A stretch of DNA of 64,000 nt from Candidatus Planktophila sulfonica (lineage in GTDB: Bacteria; Actinomycetota; Actinomycetes; Nanopelagicales; Nanopelagicaceae), in contig NZ_CP016773.1 in NCBI RefSeq assembly GCF_002288065.1, forward strand, positions 744,001 through 808,000. The letters are read 5' to 3'. The translations under genes were made by a program, and so were the position numbers. This document shows positions 56,577 through 63,649 of the stretch, piece after piece. The first letter of the stretch is position 1. Each line of letters begins with the position of its first letter. Below the pieces are notes generated by a model that made no database searches, had not been told where the DNA came from, and saw only the letters and a program-made list of their open reading frames with translations.

Positions 56577-57320
56577 TTACTTTCCCTTCTTTGCCATGAA
56601 CTTCATAAATGCTTCTGCCGCTTCTTCGGATTGAAGAGCGAGAGCAAAGAGCTGGAACTCAGCGAGCATCACATGAGCTACTGCATCATGCTTATTGGCC
56701 TTCATAAGCGCTTTAGTATTCATAATCGCCTTCGGCGGTTGTTCAGCAATCTTCTCTGCGATTTCTAGAGCTTCAGTTTCGGGATCCCCCGCGATGCTGG
56801 CAATCATTCCCATCTGGAGGGCTGCATCGGCAGAGAAGGATTCACCTGTCATGAATATCTTTGCAGCTCGTTGATATCCAACTAATTCAGGAAATAACTT
56901 GGTAGACCCAGCTTCAGGCACGAGGCCAAGTGAGGTGAATGGCATTGAGAAATTTGCGCTTGGAGAAGCAACGACAACATCGCAATGTAGAAGCATTGTG
57001 GTGCCAACTCCTACGGCATTTCCTTTTACTGCAGCTAGAAGTGGTTTTGGGAACTCGAGTAGAGAGCCGAGAAATTTAGCAACATCGGAATCTGCTTCAG
57101 TAGGTGGGTTCGACATGAAGTCTCGAATGTCATTTCCTGCTGTGAAGTGATCGCCTTCGCTGGTGATTACGACACAACGAATGGATTCATCTTCGGCCGC
57201 CTGGTTGAGCTGTTGAGCTAGCTCGCCATACATTCCCCGAGTAATCGCATTCATCTTTTCTGGGCGATTGAAGCGAATAACAAGGATCTGCCCTTGTCTG
57301 GAGGTCGTGATTTCCGTCAT
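56577..57320 (-). CDS. Enoyl-CoA hydratase/isomerase family protein
   Basis: The 247-residue crotonase-fold protein has the oxyanion-hole segments DHFTAGNDIRDF and GNAVGVGTTMLLHCD and the LVPEAGSTKLFP stretch containing the glutamate used by isomerases and hydratases. The exact acyl-CoA is unknown. It heads a two-gene operon with the SDR. TAGGAT lies six bases before the ATG. Confidence 0.9.
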   Translation of the reverse strand: MTEITTSRQGQILVIRFNRPEKMNAITRGMYGELAQQLNQAAEDESIRCVVITSEGDHFTAGNDIRDFMSNPPTEADSDVAKFLGSLLEFPKPLLAAVKGNAVGVGTTMLLHCDVVVASPSANFSMPFTSLGLVPEAGSTKLFPELVGYQRAAKIFMTGESFSADAALQMGMIASIAGDPETEALEIAEKIAEQPPKAIMNTKALMKANKHDAVAHVMLAEFQLFALALQSEEAAEAFMKFMAKKGK

Positions 57321-57404
57321 TTGGGCATCCTAAAGGGTGGCAAAGGCAAATGAAAGGAGCTTTGCAGGAGCATAATAGGAATTAGCAACGGAGAGGTCGC
57401 TGAA

Positions 57405-57725
57405 ATGGCTAGAGATATCACAATCACAAGTAGAGAACTATCGCCCTTTGAACAATTGGTGCTGGGTTTACTCTGCGAAGGTAAAACAAATATCGCTATT
57501 GCCCGCGAAACCAACCACACTGAAAAGGTAATCGAAAATACAATTAGTCGTTCTGCCAAAGTTTTTGGAATTACATCCGACGGGGATACAAATATCCGTG
57601 TTCTTCTGGCGCTAGCTTTTCGTACCCATTACGGTGATGCCGCTTTCGATCGACTGGGCGTACCTTGTGCTCACTTTGAGGTAGATGGCCAAGGTAAAGG
57701 TCTCTGTAACCGCGAAATTCATTGA
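57405..57725 (+). CDS. Small LuxR-type helix-turn-helix protein
   Basis: The 106-residue protein is mostly one LuxR/sigma-4-like HTH domain: LSPFEQLVLGLLCEGKTNIAIARE and the following ENTISRSAKVFGI helix. It has no receiver or ligand domain, and its C-terminal 35 residues contain two cysteines (CAHF, LCNRE). It is probably a transcription regulator. A GGAGAGG ribosome site lies nine bases before the ATG. It sits directly upstream of the operator-like DNA at 57756-57867, which it could bind. Confidence 0.7.
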   Translation: MARDITITSRELSPFEQLVLGLLCEGKTNIAIARETNHTEKVIENTISRSAKVFGITSDGDTNIRVLLALAFRTHYGDAAFDRLGVPCAHFEVDGQGKGLCNREIH

Positions 57726-57755
57726 ATGAGTAATTAACTAAATCACTTTTTGCTT

Positions 57756-57796
57756 AGTGCTAGCACTCGCAATGCCTCATCAAGTGCCAGCACTCG
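57756..57796. repeat. Tandem palindromes AGTGCYAGCACTCG (operator-like)
   Basis: AGTGCTAGCACTCG (57756-57769) recurs as AGTGCCAGCACTCG (57783-57796), 27 bases apart. The first contains the perfect palindrome AGTGCTAGCACT, and the second differs at one centre base. Two copies in an otherwise gene-free space upstream of a gene suggest a repressor or activator operator. Confidence 0.6.
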
Positions 57797-57832
57797 TCTT
57801 CTCGCCTTCACCTCATCACTGATAGGTGTCTA

Positions 57833-57867
57833 ATTCAAATAACACCTGGAGATGGTGTCATTTGAAT
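57833..57867 (+). promoter_or_regulatory. Long imperfect inverted repeat / stem-loop before membrane-protein gene
   Basis: ATTCAAATAACACC (57833-57846) and GGTGTCATTTGAAT (57854-57867) pair in 13 of 14 positions around the loop TGGAGAT. The ribosome site GAGGAGAG follows at 57868-57875, just before ATG 57879. It could be a protein operator, or an RNA hairpin in the leader that stabilises the mRNA or affects translation. The loop itself holds a GGAG. Confidence 0.65.
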
Positions 57868-57878
57868 GAGGAGAGAAA

Positions 57879-58457
57879 ATGAAACGTAAAAATTTTGACA
57901 AGATTGTCACAGCAGTTGGATTTGGTTTATCTGTCTTTCTATTCGCCGCAGCTGCGCTTCTCAACTGGGGAGCTTCATTTGCCTCTGATTCAGTCAAGAG
58001 CCAACTAGATAATCAGAACATTTCATTCCCAGCAGCCGATGCCATGCCAGAAGCAACTAAGGCTCAACTGGCAAAGTGGGCCGAGAAGAAGGTTACAACA
58101 GGTGAGATGGCCCGTGATTATTCAGATCTTTACATTTGGGAACATATGAAGGGATCTGCAATTGCAGCAGTCGGAAAGCCTGCGACATATTCAGAAGTAT
58201 CCGGAATGTATATGGGCCTTGTTCGTGGCGGGAGTTCAGATACTGCACAGATTGCAAAGTTAGGTGATTTGCGACAGACGCTATTCATGGGTAACACCTT
58301 GCGTGGAATGCTCCTCGAGGCATATGCATTCGGCACTATGGGAGTTATCGCAGGATATGGAGCGATTGCGGCTCTCGTTGGAGGGCTCGTCATGCTTCTT
58401 CTCTCAATCGCGGGGTTAGTACACATTCGTCGCACTCCAGATAGCGCGACGATTTAA
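57879..58457 (+). CDS. Unknown membrane protein with two helices
   Basis: The 192-residue protein has a membrane helix near residues 10-32 and another near 152-180, with a central external or cytoplasmic domain (about 35-145) containing MARDYSDLYIWEHMKG and ATYSEVSGMYMGLVRGG. I do not recognise a family with confidence. A strong ribosome site and its own elaborate upstream region and terminator suggest a separately regulated, well-translated gene. Proximity to the HTH gene suggests control by it. Confidence 0.85.
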   Translation: MKRKNFDKIVTAVGFGLSVFLFAAAALLNWGASFASDSVKSQLDNQNISFPAADAMPEATKAQLAKWAEKKVTTGEMARDYSDLYIWEHMKGSAIAAVGKPATYSEVSGMYMGLVRGGSSDTAQIAKLGDLRQTLFMGNTLRGMLLEAYAFGTMGVIAGYGAIAALVGGLVMLLLSIAGLVHIRRTPDSATI

Positions 58458-58498
58458 CCCTCCTCTCTTCAACTCTCCGTGAAGGTTGAGGGGATAAG

Positions 58499-58534
58499 AA
58501 ACCCCGGCCCTGAGCAATCAGGACCGGGGTTTTC
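58499..58534. terminator. Strong intrinsic terminator
   Basis: ACCCCGGCCCTGA (58501-58513) and TCAGGACCGGGGT (58518-58530) pair with a single mismatch around the tetraloop GCAA, followed by TTTCTCTT. It ends the transcript of the membrane-protein gene and lies 16 bases before the end of the convergent ino1 gene, which it may also serve. Confidence 0.85.
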
Positions 58535-58549
58535 TCTTACTCAATAGAT

Positions 58550-59647
58550 TTATCGATCGAGCTTTCCTGAGATGAAATCTTCCACCTTCGTATGGGCTTG
58601 TTCATCGGTGTACTGCACCGGTGGAGTCTTCATGAAGTACGAAGATGGTGAGAGCAGCGCTCCCCCAATCTTGCGATCTAAACCGATCTTTGCGCAACGG
58701 AGTGCATCGATGATGACACCCGCTGAGTTTGGTGAATCCCATACTTCTAGCTTGTATTCGAGGTTTAAAGGCACATCACCAAAGGCTCGACCTTCAAGAC
58801 GTACATATGCCCACTTTCGATCATCTAGCCATGGAATGTAATCAGATGGCCCAATGTGAACGTTCTTCGCACCCATGTCGTGATCAAGCTGTGAAGTAAC
58901 GGAGTTGGTCTTTGAAATCTTCTTAGATTCGAGGCGATCGCGTTCGAGCATATTCTTAAAGTCCATATTTCCACCTACGTTGAGCTGATAGGTGCGATCG
59001 AGATGAACGCCGCGATCCTGGAATAACTTCGCCATGATGCGGTGTGTGATGGTCGCGCCAACTTGGCTCTTGATGTCATCGCCAACGATAGGAAGACCCG
59101 CATCCTCAAACTTCTTTGCCCAGACTGGGTCGGATGCAATAAAGACTGGAAGCGCATTAACGAAGGCACATCCCGCATCAATTGCACATTGTGCATAGAA
59201 CTTCGCGGCATCTTCTGAACCAACTGGTAGGTAACAGATAAGAACATCTACTTGTTCTTCCTTAAGAGCGGCAACAACATCTACAGGGCTCTCGGTTGAT
59301 TCTTGAATTGTCTCTTTGTAATACTTTCCAAGTCCATCATGAGTAACTCCACGCTGAACAGGAACACCTGTCTTCGCAACATCAGAGAACTTAATGGTGT
59401 TGTTTTCACTTGCCCAGATTGCATCCGCAAGATCTAAGCCGACCTTCTTTGCATCGACATCGAAAGCCGCAACAAACTTGATGCTGTTGATGTGATACCC
59501 GCCGACTACGGCATGCATAAGTCCTGGAATCTCTTGATCGAGGGCTGCATCCTTGTAATAGGTAACTCCCTGTACGAGTGAGTTTGCGCAGTTGCCAACG
59601 CCAACAATCGCTACACGGATGTCGCCTTCTTGAGTCTTGATATTCAC
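58550..59647 (-). CDS. ino1: myo-Inositol-1-phosphate synthase
   Basis: The 365-residue NAD-dependent enzyme converts glucose-6-phosphate to inositol-1-phosphate, the source of phosphatidylinositol and, in some actinobacteria, mycothiol. Features are the Rossmann [25 protein letters not shown] and [16 protein letters not shown]. The length suits the actinobacterial form, which is shorter than the eukaryotic enzyme. The start overlaps the PadR stop by four bases, and this PadR-ino1 pair is conserved in actinobacteria, including Mycobacterium (Rv0047c-Rv0046c). Confidence 0.95.
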   Translation of the reverse strand: MNIKTQEGDIRVAIVGVGNCANSLVQGVTYYKDAALDQEIPGLMHAVVGGYHINSIKFVAAFDVDAKKVGLDLADAIWASENNTIKFSDVAKTGVPVQRGVTHDGLGKYYKETIQESTESPVDVVAALKEEQVDVLICYLPVGSEDAAKFYAQCAIDAGCAFVNALPVFIASDPVWAKKFEDAGLPIVGDDIKSQVGATITHRIMAKLFQDRGVHLDRTYQLNVGGNMDFKNMLERDRLESKKISKTNSVTSQLDHDMGAKNVHIGPSDYIPWLDDRKWAYVRLEGRAFGDVPLNLEYKLEVWDSPNSAGVIIDALRCAKIGLDRKIGGALLSPSSYFMKTPPVQYTDEQAHTKVEDFISGKLDR

Positions 59648-60180
59648 TTATTCTTCCCCTCGGTTGTGATCATGTCTTTAAGCCAGGCGATCTCGCGCTC
59701 TAGCGACTCGAGAGAGAAGCGGCGCCACTCCTCGAGGTATCTATCAATTCCTGCTGAAGAACTCTTGAGGTCTTCACGCAGTACATCTGCTTTTTCTTCC
59801 AAGCGACGAAGTCGCCCTTCTAAAATTCGAACGCGGTTCATCGTTGTTGTTGGGCTGAAGAAGGCGAAGCGAATGCCAAAACCTTCATCTTCCCAAGCGT
59901 CGGCAGTCACAGCGCTATTGAGCTCTTCGAATCTCTGTGACCCTTTTTTGGTGATCGTGTAGACGATGCGAGTTCGGCGTGAAGTCACGCCAATCTCCTT
60001 CGCCTCGATAACTTCCGATATGACCATCTTCTTCAACTGCGGGTAGAGAACTGAGAACGAGAGCGCTCTGAAGGGGCCGAAGATTGCCATCAGCCTCTTG
60101 CGAAGCTCGTATCCATGCAAAGGACCCTCTTCCAGAAGGCCCAGGAGGGCGAACTCGAGAGATTCTGAGCGTGAACGCAT
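59644..60180 (-). CDS. PadR-family transcriptional regulator
   Basis: The 178-residue protein has a winged-helix PadR domain ([22 protein letters not shown], then LYPQLKKM) and a C-terminal coiled-coil part near 115-160. It is translationally coupled to ino1 and likely represses it. The ribosome site GGGGAAG lies eight bases before the ATG. A perfect 8-3-8 palindrome lies 28 bases upstream (60209-60227), matching the AT-rich dyads bound by PadR proteins. Confidence 0.9.
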   Translation of the reverse strand: MRSRSESLEFALLGLLEEGPLHGYELRKRLMAIFGPFRALSFSVLYPQLKKMVISEVIEAKEIGVTSRRTRIVYTITKKGSQRFEELNSAVTADAWEDEGFGIRFAFFSPTTTMNRVRILEGRLRRLEEKADVLREDLKSSSAGIDRYLEEWRRFSLESLEREIAWLKDMITTEGKNK

Positions 60181-60208
60181 AGCATCTTCCCCTGTCTATG
60201 TTGATTAG

Positions 60209-60227
60209 ATATATCGTATCGATATAT
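60209..60227. promoter_or_regulatory. PadR-type operator (perfect palindrome)
   Basis: ATATATCG-TAT-CGATATAT is a perfect inverted repeat with a three-base centre, located upstream of the PadR-ino1 operon. It resembles PadR binding dyads, so autoregulation is the likely use. Confidence 0.65.
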
Positions 60228-60304
60228 AGCAATTAAAGCCCCTCTTGGCCTTGAGGGCAAATCGCCACGCACAATTCGAGGGTTCAATTGGTTACCTTTA
60301 CCCC

Positions 60305-60958
60305 ATGCTGAGCGGAGTGATTCCTAGTCGCCTACCGGAATATCTGGTGGCTGCAATGATCATCATCATCGCTCCTGGGCCAAGCGTCCTCTTCGTCATT
60401 GCTCGAGCTGTTTCATGGGGTCGGAAAATCTCGATCCTCACCGTCGCCGGAAATGTCACGGGCTCTTTCGTGCTTTCGACACTTGTCGCCCTAGGCGTTG
60501 GTCCAATTCTTCAGAAATGGCACATCACTTACATCGCAGTGCAATGGGCTGGTGGTCTTTATCTGATTTATCTTGGAATCGATGCAATTAGGAAACGCGC
60601 GCTACACGCCGCGGATATGACAAACCAAGGACCCGTTGCGCCAACCGTTCGTCAATCAATCCGAGATGGATTCTGGGTCGGAGTGCTTAATCCCAAAGCG
60701 ATTGTTTTCTTTGCTGCAGTTTTGCCGCAATTTGTAGATATTGATGGCGGACATGTCACCACTCAATTAATTTTTCTTGGTCTTGTCTTCTGCGTTTTGG
60801 CTTTTATCTCTGACGGAAGTTGGGGTCTGCTTGCCGGTACTGCACGCGCTTGGCTTGCAACAGATAATAAACGCCTAGAACGACTCCGTGCTGCCGGCGG
60901 AACAATCATGATTATCTTGGGACTCGCCGTCCTATTCTCGGCAGTTGTCACTGGGTAA
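60305..60958 (+). CDS. LysE/RhtB-family exporter
   Basis: The protein of about 217 residues has six hydrophobic segments and the LysE/RhtB core APGPSVLFVIARAVSWG and GFWVGVLNPKAIVFFAAVLPQFV. These proteins export amino acids such as homoserine or threonine. ATG 60305 is favoured over the frame's first codon at 60245, because TACCTT lies exactly six bases before it and the protein then begins close to the first helix. Confidence 0.9.
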   Translation: MLSGVIPSRLPEYLVAAMIIIIAPGPSVLFVIARAVSWGRKISILTVAGNVTGSFVLSTLVALGVGPILQKWHITYIAVQWAGGLYLIYLGIDAIRKRALHAADMTNQGPVAPTVRQSIRDGFWVGVLNPKAIVFFAAVLPQFVDIDGGHVTTQLIFLGLVFCVLAFISDGSWGLLAGTARAWLATDNKRLERLRAAGGTIMIILGLAVLFSAVVTG

Positions 60959-60972
60959 GGAGAAGATGAGAT

Positions 60973-61671
60973 ATGAAAAAGCCTGATGTTCCTGCGCGCG
61001 ACACCATTGCCCCATCCGATCTCACCTTTGGGCTCTCTACTTGCAAGCGCTGCTTATGGCTTAAGTACTGGTTTAAATTCGATTTGAAGAAGGAGTTTCC
61101 ACTCGTCAAGCCACTTGCTGATTCTCAAGAAGAACATTTCCGCCGAGCTTCAATGCAAGATATCGATGCTTCATTAAAGCCTGGTGTTGTGAAGCAATGG
61201 GGCCAATGGGTAAAGAGCGCACCAATCTCAATCAATGGCTTTGAAACGCGCTGGAAAATTCTCGGAATCTACGACCTGCTTGGCCATTACACAGATGGCA
61301 CTGTAGGAATTATTGATTGCAAGGTTTCAGATTCCGATCGCGACAATGGGCCTTTCTATGCGCCACAGTTAGAGGCATATGCGCATGCCCTCGAGAACCC
61401 TGATCGAGGAAAGCCATTTCCGGTTTCCAGCATGGGTCTATTGATTTGGAAATTAGCGGGAGTAACCGAGACTTCATCGAGTGAACTAGCCTCCAACTCT
61501 CACGGCTTCGGCGTCAATCAACACTATGTTCCAGTAGAGCGAGATTCCAATCGTTTTATTTCGATTCTTGAAGAGTTGATTACAACCATCGAGGGTGGAA
61601 TGCCTGATTCAGGCCCAGAGTGCAACGTCTGTAATTACTTGGTTAAGCGCGCAGAGCTAGAGATTGACTAA
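60973..61671 (+). CDS. Stand-alone RecB/Cas4-like PD-(D/E)XK nuclease with four cysteines
   Basis: The 232-residue protein contains the nuclease core GIYDLLGH (Asp101), GIIDCKVSD (Asp115-x-Lys117) and PQLEAYA (Gln132). Cys24-x2-Cys27 at the N-terminus and Cys217-x2-Cys220 at the C-terminus could hold a [4Fe-4S] cluster, as in RecB/AddB/Cas4 proteins, though in a 2+2 arrangement. There is no helicase or cas gene nearby. It follows the LysE gene by 14 bases. The role is unknown, with DNA repair or end processing being family-based guesses. Confidence 0.75.
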   Translation: MKKPDVPARDTIAPSDLTFGLSTCKRCLWLKYWFKFDLKKEFPLVKPLADSQEEHFRRASMQDIDASLKPGVVKQWGQWVKSAPISINGFETRWKILGIYDLLGHYTDGTVGIIDCKVSDSDRDNGPFYAPQLEAYAHALENPDRGKPFPVSSMGLLIWKLAGVTETSSSELASNSHGFGVNQHYVPVERDSNRFISILEELITTIEGGMPDSGPECNVCNYLVKRAELEID

Positions 61672-62369
61672 TCGTTCTCTTCGCTATTTTCGACGTTAAT
61701 GCCTGATTTCTTCGCCTTCACAGCGTAGGTATCGACGTACTCCTGGCCAGATAACTGTTGAATGCGTTTCATAATTTGATCAGTAACTTCACGCAAGTAC
61801 TGCAAATCTGTTGAGTCACCTTCGAAGTACATAGGTTCGCCAAATGTGATTCCAACGCGCATGATCTTTGGAATGACTGTGCCGGTTGGCTGAATCTTGT
61901 CGGTGTTAAACATCGCAATCGGAATTACGGGTGCGCCTGATTCAATGGCAAGGCGAGCAATACCTGTGCGTCCTTTGTAGAGGCGTCCATCCGGAGAACG
62001 CGTTCCTTCCGGATATATACCTAGAGAATTTCCGCCAGCAAGTACTTCGAGCCCAGTGATCAAAGCTGCCTCGCTTCGTCGTCCACCTGAACGATCGACA
62101 GGAACTTGACCTAGAGCGATGAAAGTTAATTTCTTGAGAAGCCCCTTGGGTCCAGGAGATGTGAAGTACTCACTCTTTGCCAAGAAGGTAACTTTGCGAG
62201 GAACAACAAGCGGCATAAAAATCGAATCACTAAATGAGAGATGGTTCGATGCAAGAATTAGTGGCCCTGTAGATGGAACGTTACGCAGCCCCTTTACCTT
62301 CGGGCGAAAGAGCAACATCAAAAATGGTGTCAGAAATGCCCGGAGGGTGCCGTAGGGCAGGTTGTTCAT
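61668..62369 (-). CDS. PlsC-type 1-acyl-sn-glycerol-3-phosphate acyltransferase
   Basis: The protein of about 233 residues has the NHx4D motif NHLSFSD near residue 43 and YPEGTRS near 120, plus the VPVDRSGG and APVIPIAMFN segments of the family. ATG 62369 is chosen, since the frame extends upstream to 62570 but only through the divergent small-protein gene. TAAATT lies seven bases before the ATG. It is the second PlsC-like protein in the window, and the acidic tail (VENSEEND) distinguishes it. Confidence 0.9.
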   Translation of the reverse strand: MNNLPYGTLRAFLTPFLMLLFRPKVKGLRNVPSTGPLILASNHLSFSDSIFMPLVVPRKVTFLAKSEYFTSPGPKGLLKKLTFIALGQVPVDRSGGRRSEAALITGLEVLAGGNSLGIYPEGTRSPDGRLYKGRTGIARLAIESGAPVIPIAMFNTDKIQPTGTVIPKIMRVGITFGEPMYFEGDSTDLQYLREVTDQIMKRIQQLSGQEYVDTYAVKAKKSGINVENSEEND

Positions 62370-62415
62370 AGGCGCTAATTTAGCCTGAATCGACCCATTT
62401 GTGCGAACATAAACC

Positions 62416-62697
62416 ATGAGCAAGCGTGAATCGGGCCATGAATCAGATGATGAATTCGATGACAAGGAACTCATTGATGCAGAATTCCATTCAATGGTCG
62501 AAGGTCTATCACTCGATGAATCTGCTCCAACAACGTATCTCGATGAACTTGATGCGATAAATCGTTCCAATAAATTTTCACCGCCGGCAATTCCAAAGAG
62601 ATCACTTATTGATCAAATCAAAGATTCATTGAACGCAATGGTGCGCTGGAAGAATAATCGCAATAACCAACACCCTGATGACGGTGCTGCTCTCTAA
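62416..62697 (+). CDS. Small acidic hypothetical protein
   Basis: The 93-residue protein is strongly acidic in its first 60 residues (SDDEFDDKELIDAEF) and then basic with an RWKNNRNN end. No domain is recognised. It is divergent from the PlsC gene and lies just before the convergent glucokinase gene, from which only seven bases separate it. I see no good promoter or ribosome site. The reading frame is open and its base use resembles its neighbours, so it is probably real. Confidence 0.6.
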   Translation: MSKRESGHESDDEFDDKELIDAEFHSMVEGLSLDESAPTTYLDELDAINRSNKFSPPAIPKRSLIDQIKDSLNAMVRWKNNRNNQHPDDGAAL

Positions 62698-62704
62698 GAA
62701 GAGC

Positions 62705-63649
62705 TTACGAACGAGCTAAGTCAGCCACTCCGACTAGCCCGGCTTCATTACCTAATTGCGCTGCAATGATCTCTGGATACGGATGCTTTCCAGCAAACGG
62801 CATTGACTGCTCCAGTGCTTTTCGAGTTGGTTCAAGAAGAATCTCGCCCGCATCGATTACTCCACCACCAATCACAACGCATTCAGGATCCAGAACAACG
62901 GAAAGCGTTGCAATTCCAGCGCCCAACCATTGACCCGTTGTATTGAAAGCAGCAAGTGCAACTGCATCGCCGTCACGAGCAGCTTCAGTTATATCTTTTC
63001 CAGTAAGTCCCTGAATAGTTCCATCGCCACGTGAAAGTAAGTTACGTGCGATATCAGGACTTGCTGCAATCGCTTCACGGGCATGGCGCATGAGCGCATT
63101 TCCAGAACCATATTGTTCAAAGCAACCACGTGCCCCGCATCCGCAGAGATGGCCTTCTGGAACTACACGGATGTGGCCGATTTCAGCAGCAACTCCGAAG
63201 GCGCCGCGGTAGAGCTCTCCATTTACAACAATGCCGCCACCAATACCTGTGCCCACAGTTAACATCAACATGTGGCGCTTTCCACGTCCTGCTCCGAAAC
63301 GAGCTTCGCCCCAAGCGGCCGCGTTGGCATCATTTTCAATCACAACAGGTAAACCAATAAGTGAGGTGAGCTCGTAATCTAAATCGACGCCATTCCAACC
63401 AGCGATGTTGGGAGTAGCCAGCATTGTTTTTCTATTTGATGAGACAAACCCTGCGGCAGATACCCCGACAGAGTCGATCGTAAAATCTTTCTTTAATTCA
63501 AGTGCCACATCGGCGATGGTTTGCGTAAGAGCAGCTCCACCTTCACGTGGCGTATCTCGTCGGGCAGTCTTTAGGACAGCGCCGAATTCGTCGACAACTC
63601 CCCCAAGAACTTTTGTTCCGCCGACATCGACGCCAATTGTGTAACTCAT
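62705..63649 (-). CDS. ROK-family glucokinase
   Basis: The 314-residue kinase has the ATP loop GVDVGGTKVLGGVV, the NDANAAAWGEARFGAG substrate region and the zinc-binding CGCGARGCFEQYGSG typical of ROK glucokinases. It phosphorylates glucose with ATP. It lacks an N-terminal HTH, so it is an enzyme rather than a repressor. Its start follows the stop codon of the SRPBCC gene immediately (TAAATG). Confidence 0.92.
   Translation of the reverse strand: MSYTIGVDVGGTKVLGGVVDEFGAVLKTARRDTPREGGAALTQTIADVALELKKDFTIDSVGVSAAGFVSSNRKTMLATPNIAGWNGVDLDYELTSLIGLPVVIENDANAAAWGEARFGAGRGKRHMLMLTVGTGIGGGIVVNGELYRGAFGVAAEIGHIRVVPEGHLCGCGARGCFEQYGSGNALMRHAREAIAASPDIARNLLSRGDGTIQGLTGKDITEAARDGDAVALAAFNTTGQWLGAGIATLSVVLDPECVVIGGGVIDAGEILLEPTRKALEQSMPFAGKHPYPEIIAAQLGNEAGLVGVADLARS

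Noticed and set aside
57756-57796. CIRCE-like (HrcA) element, since TAGCACTC and GAGTGC-like strings occur
   Set aside because: The CIRCE order is TTAGCACTC-n9-GAGTGCTAA. Here the two copies are direct repeats of a back-to-back palindrome, and no chaperone gene is near.
60973-61671. Cas4 of a CRISPR system
   Set aside because: No repeats, cas1 or cas2 genes occur in the window, and the cysteine arrangement is 2+2.
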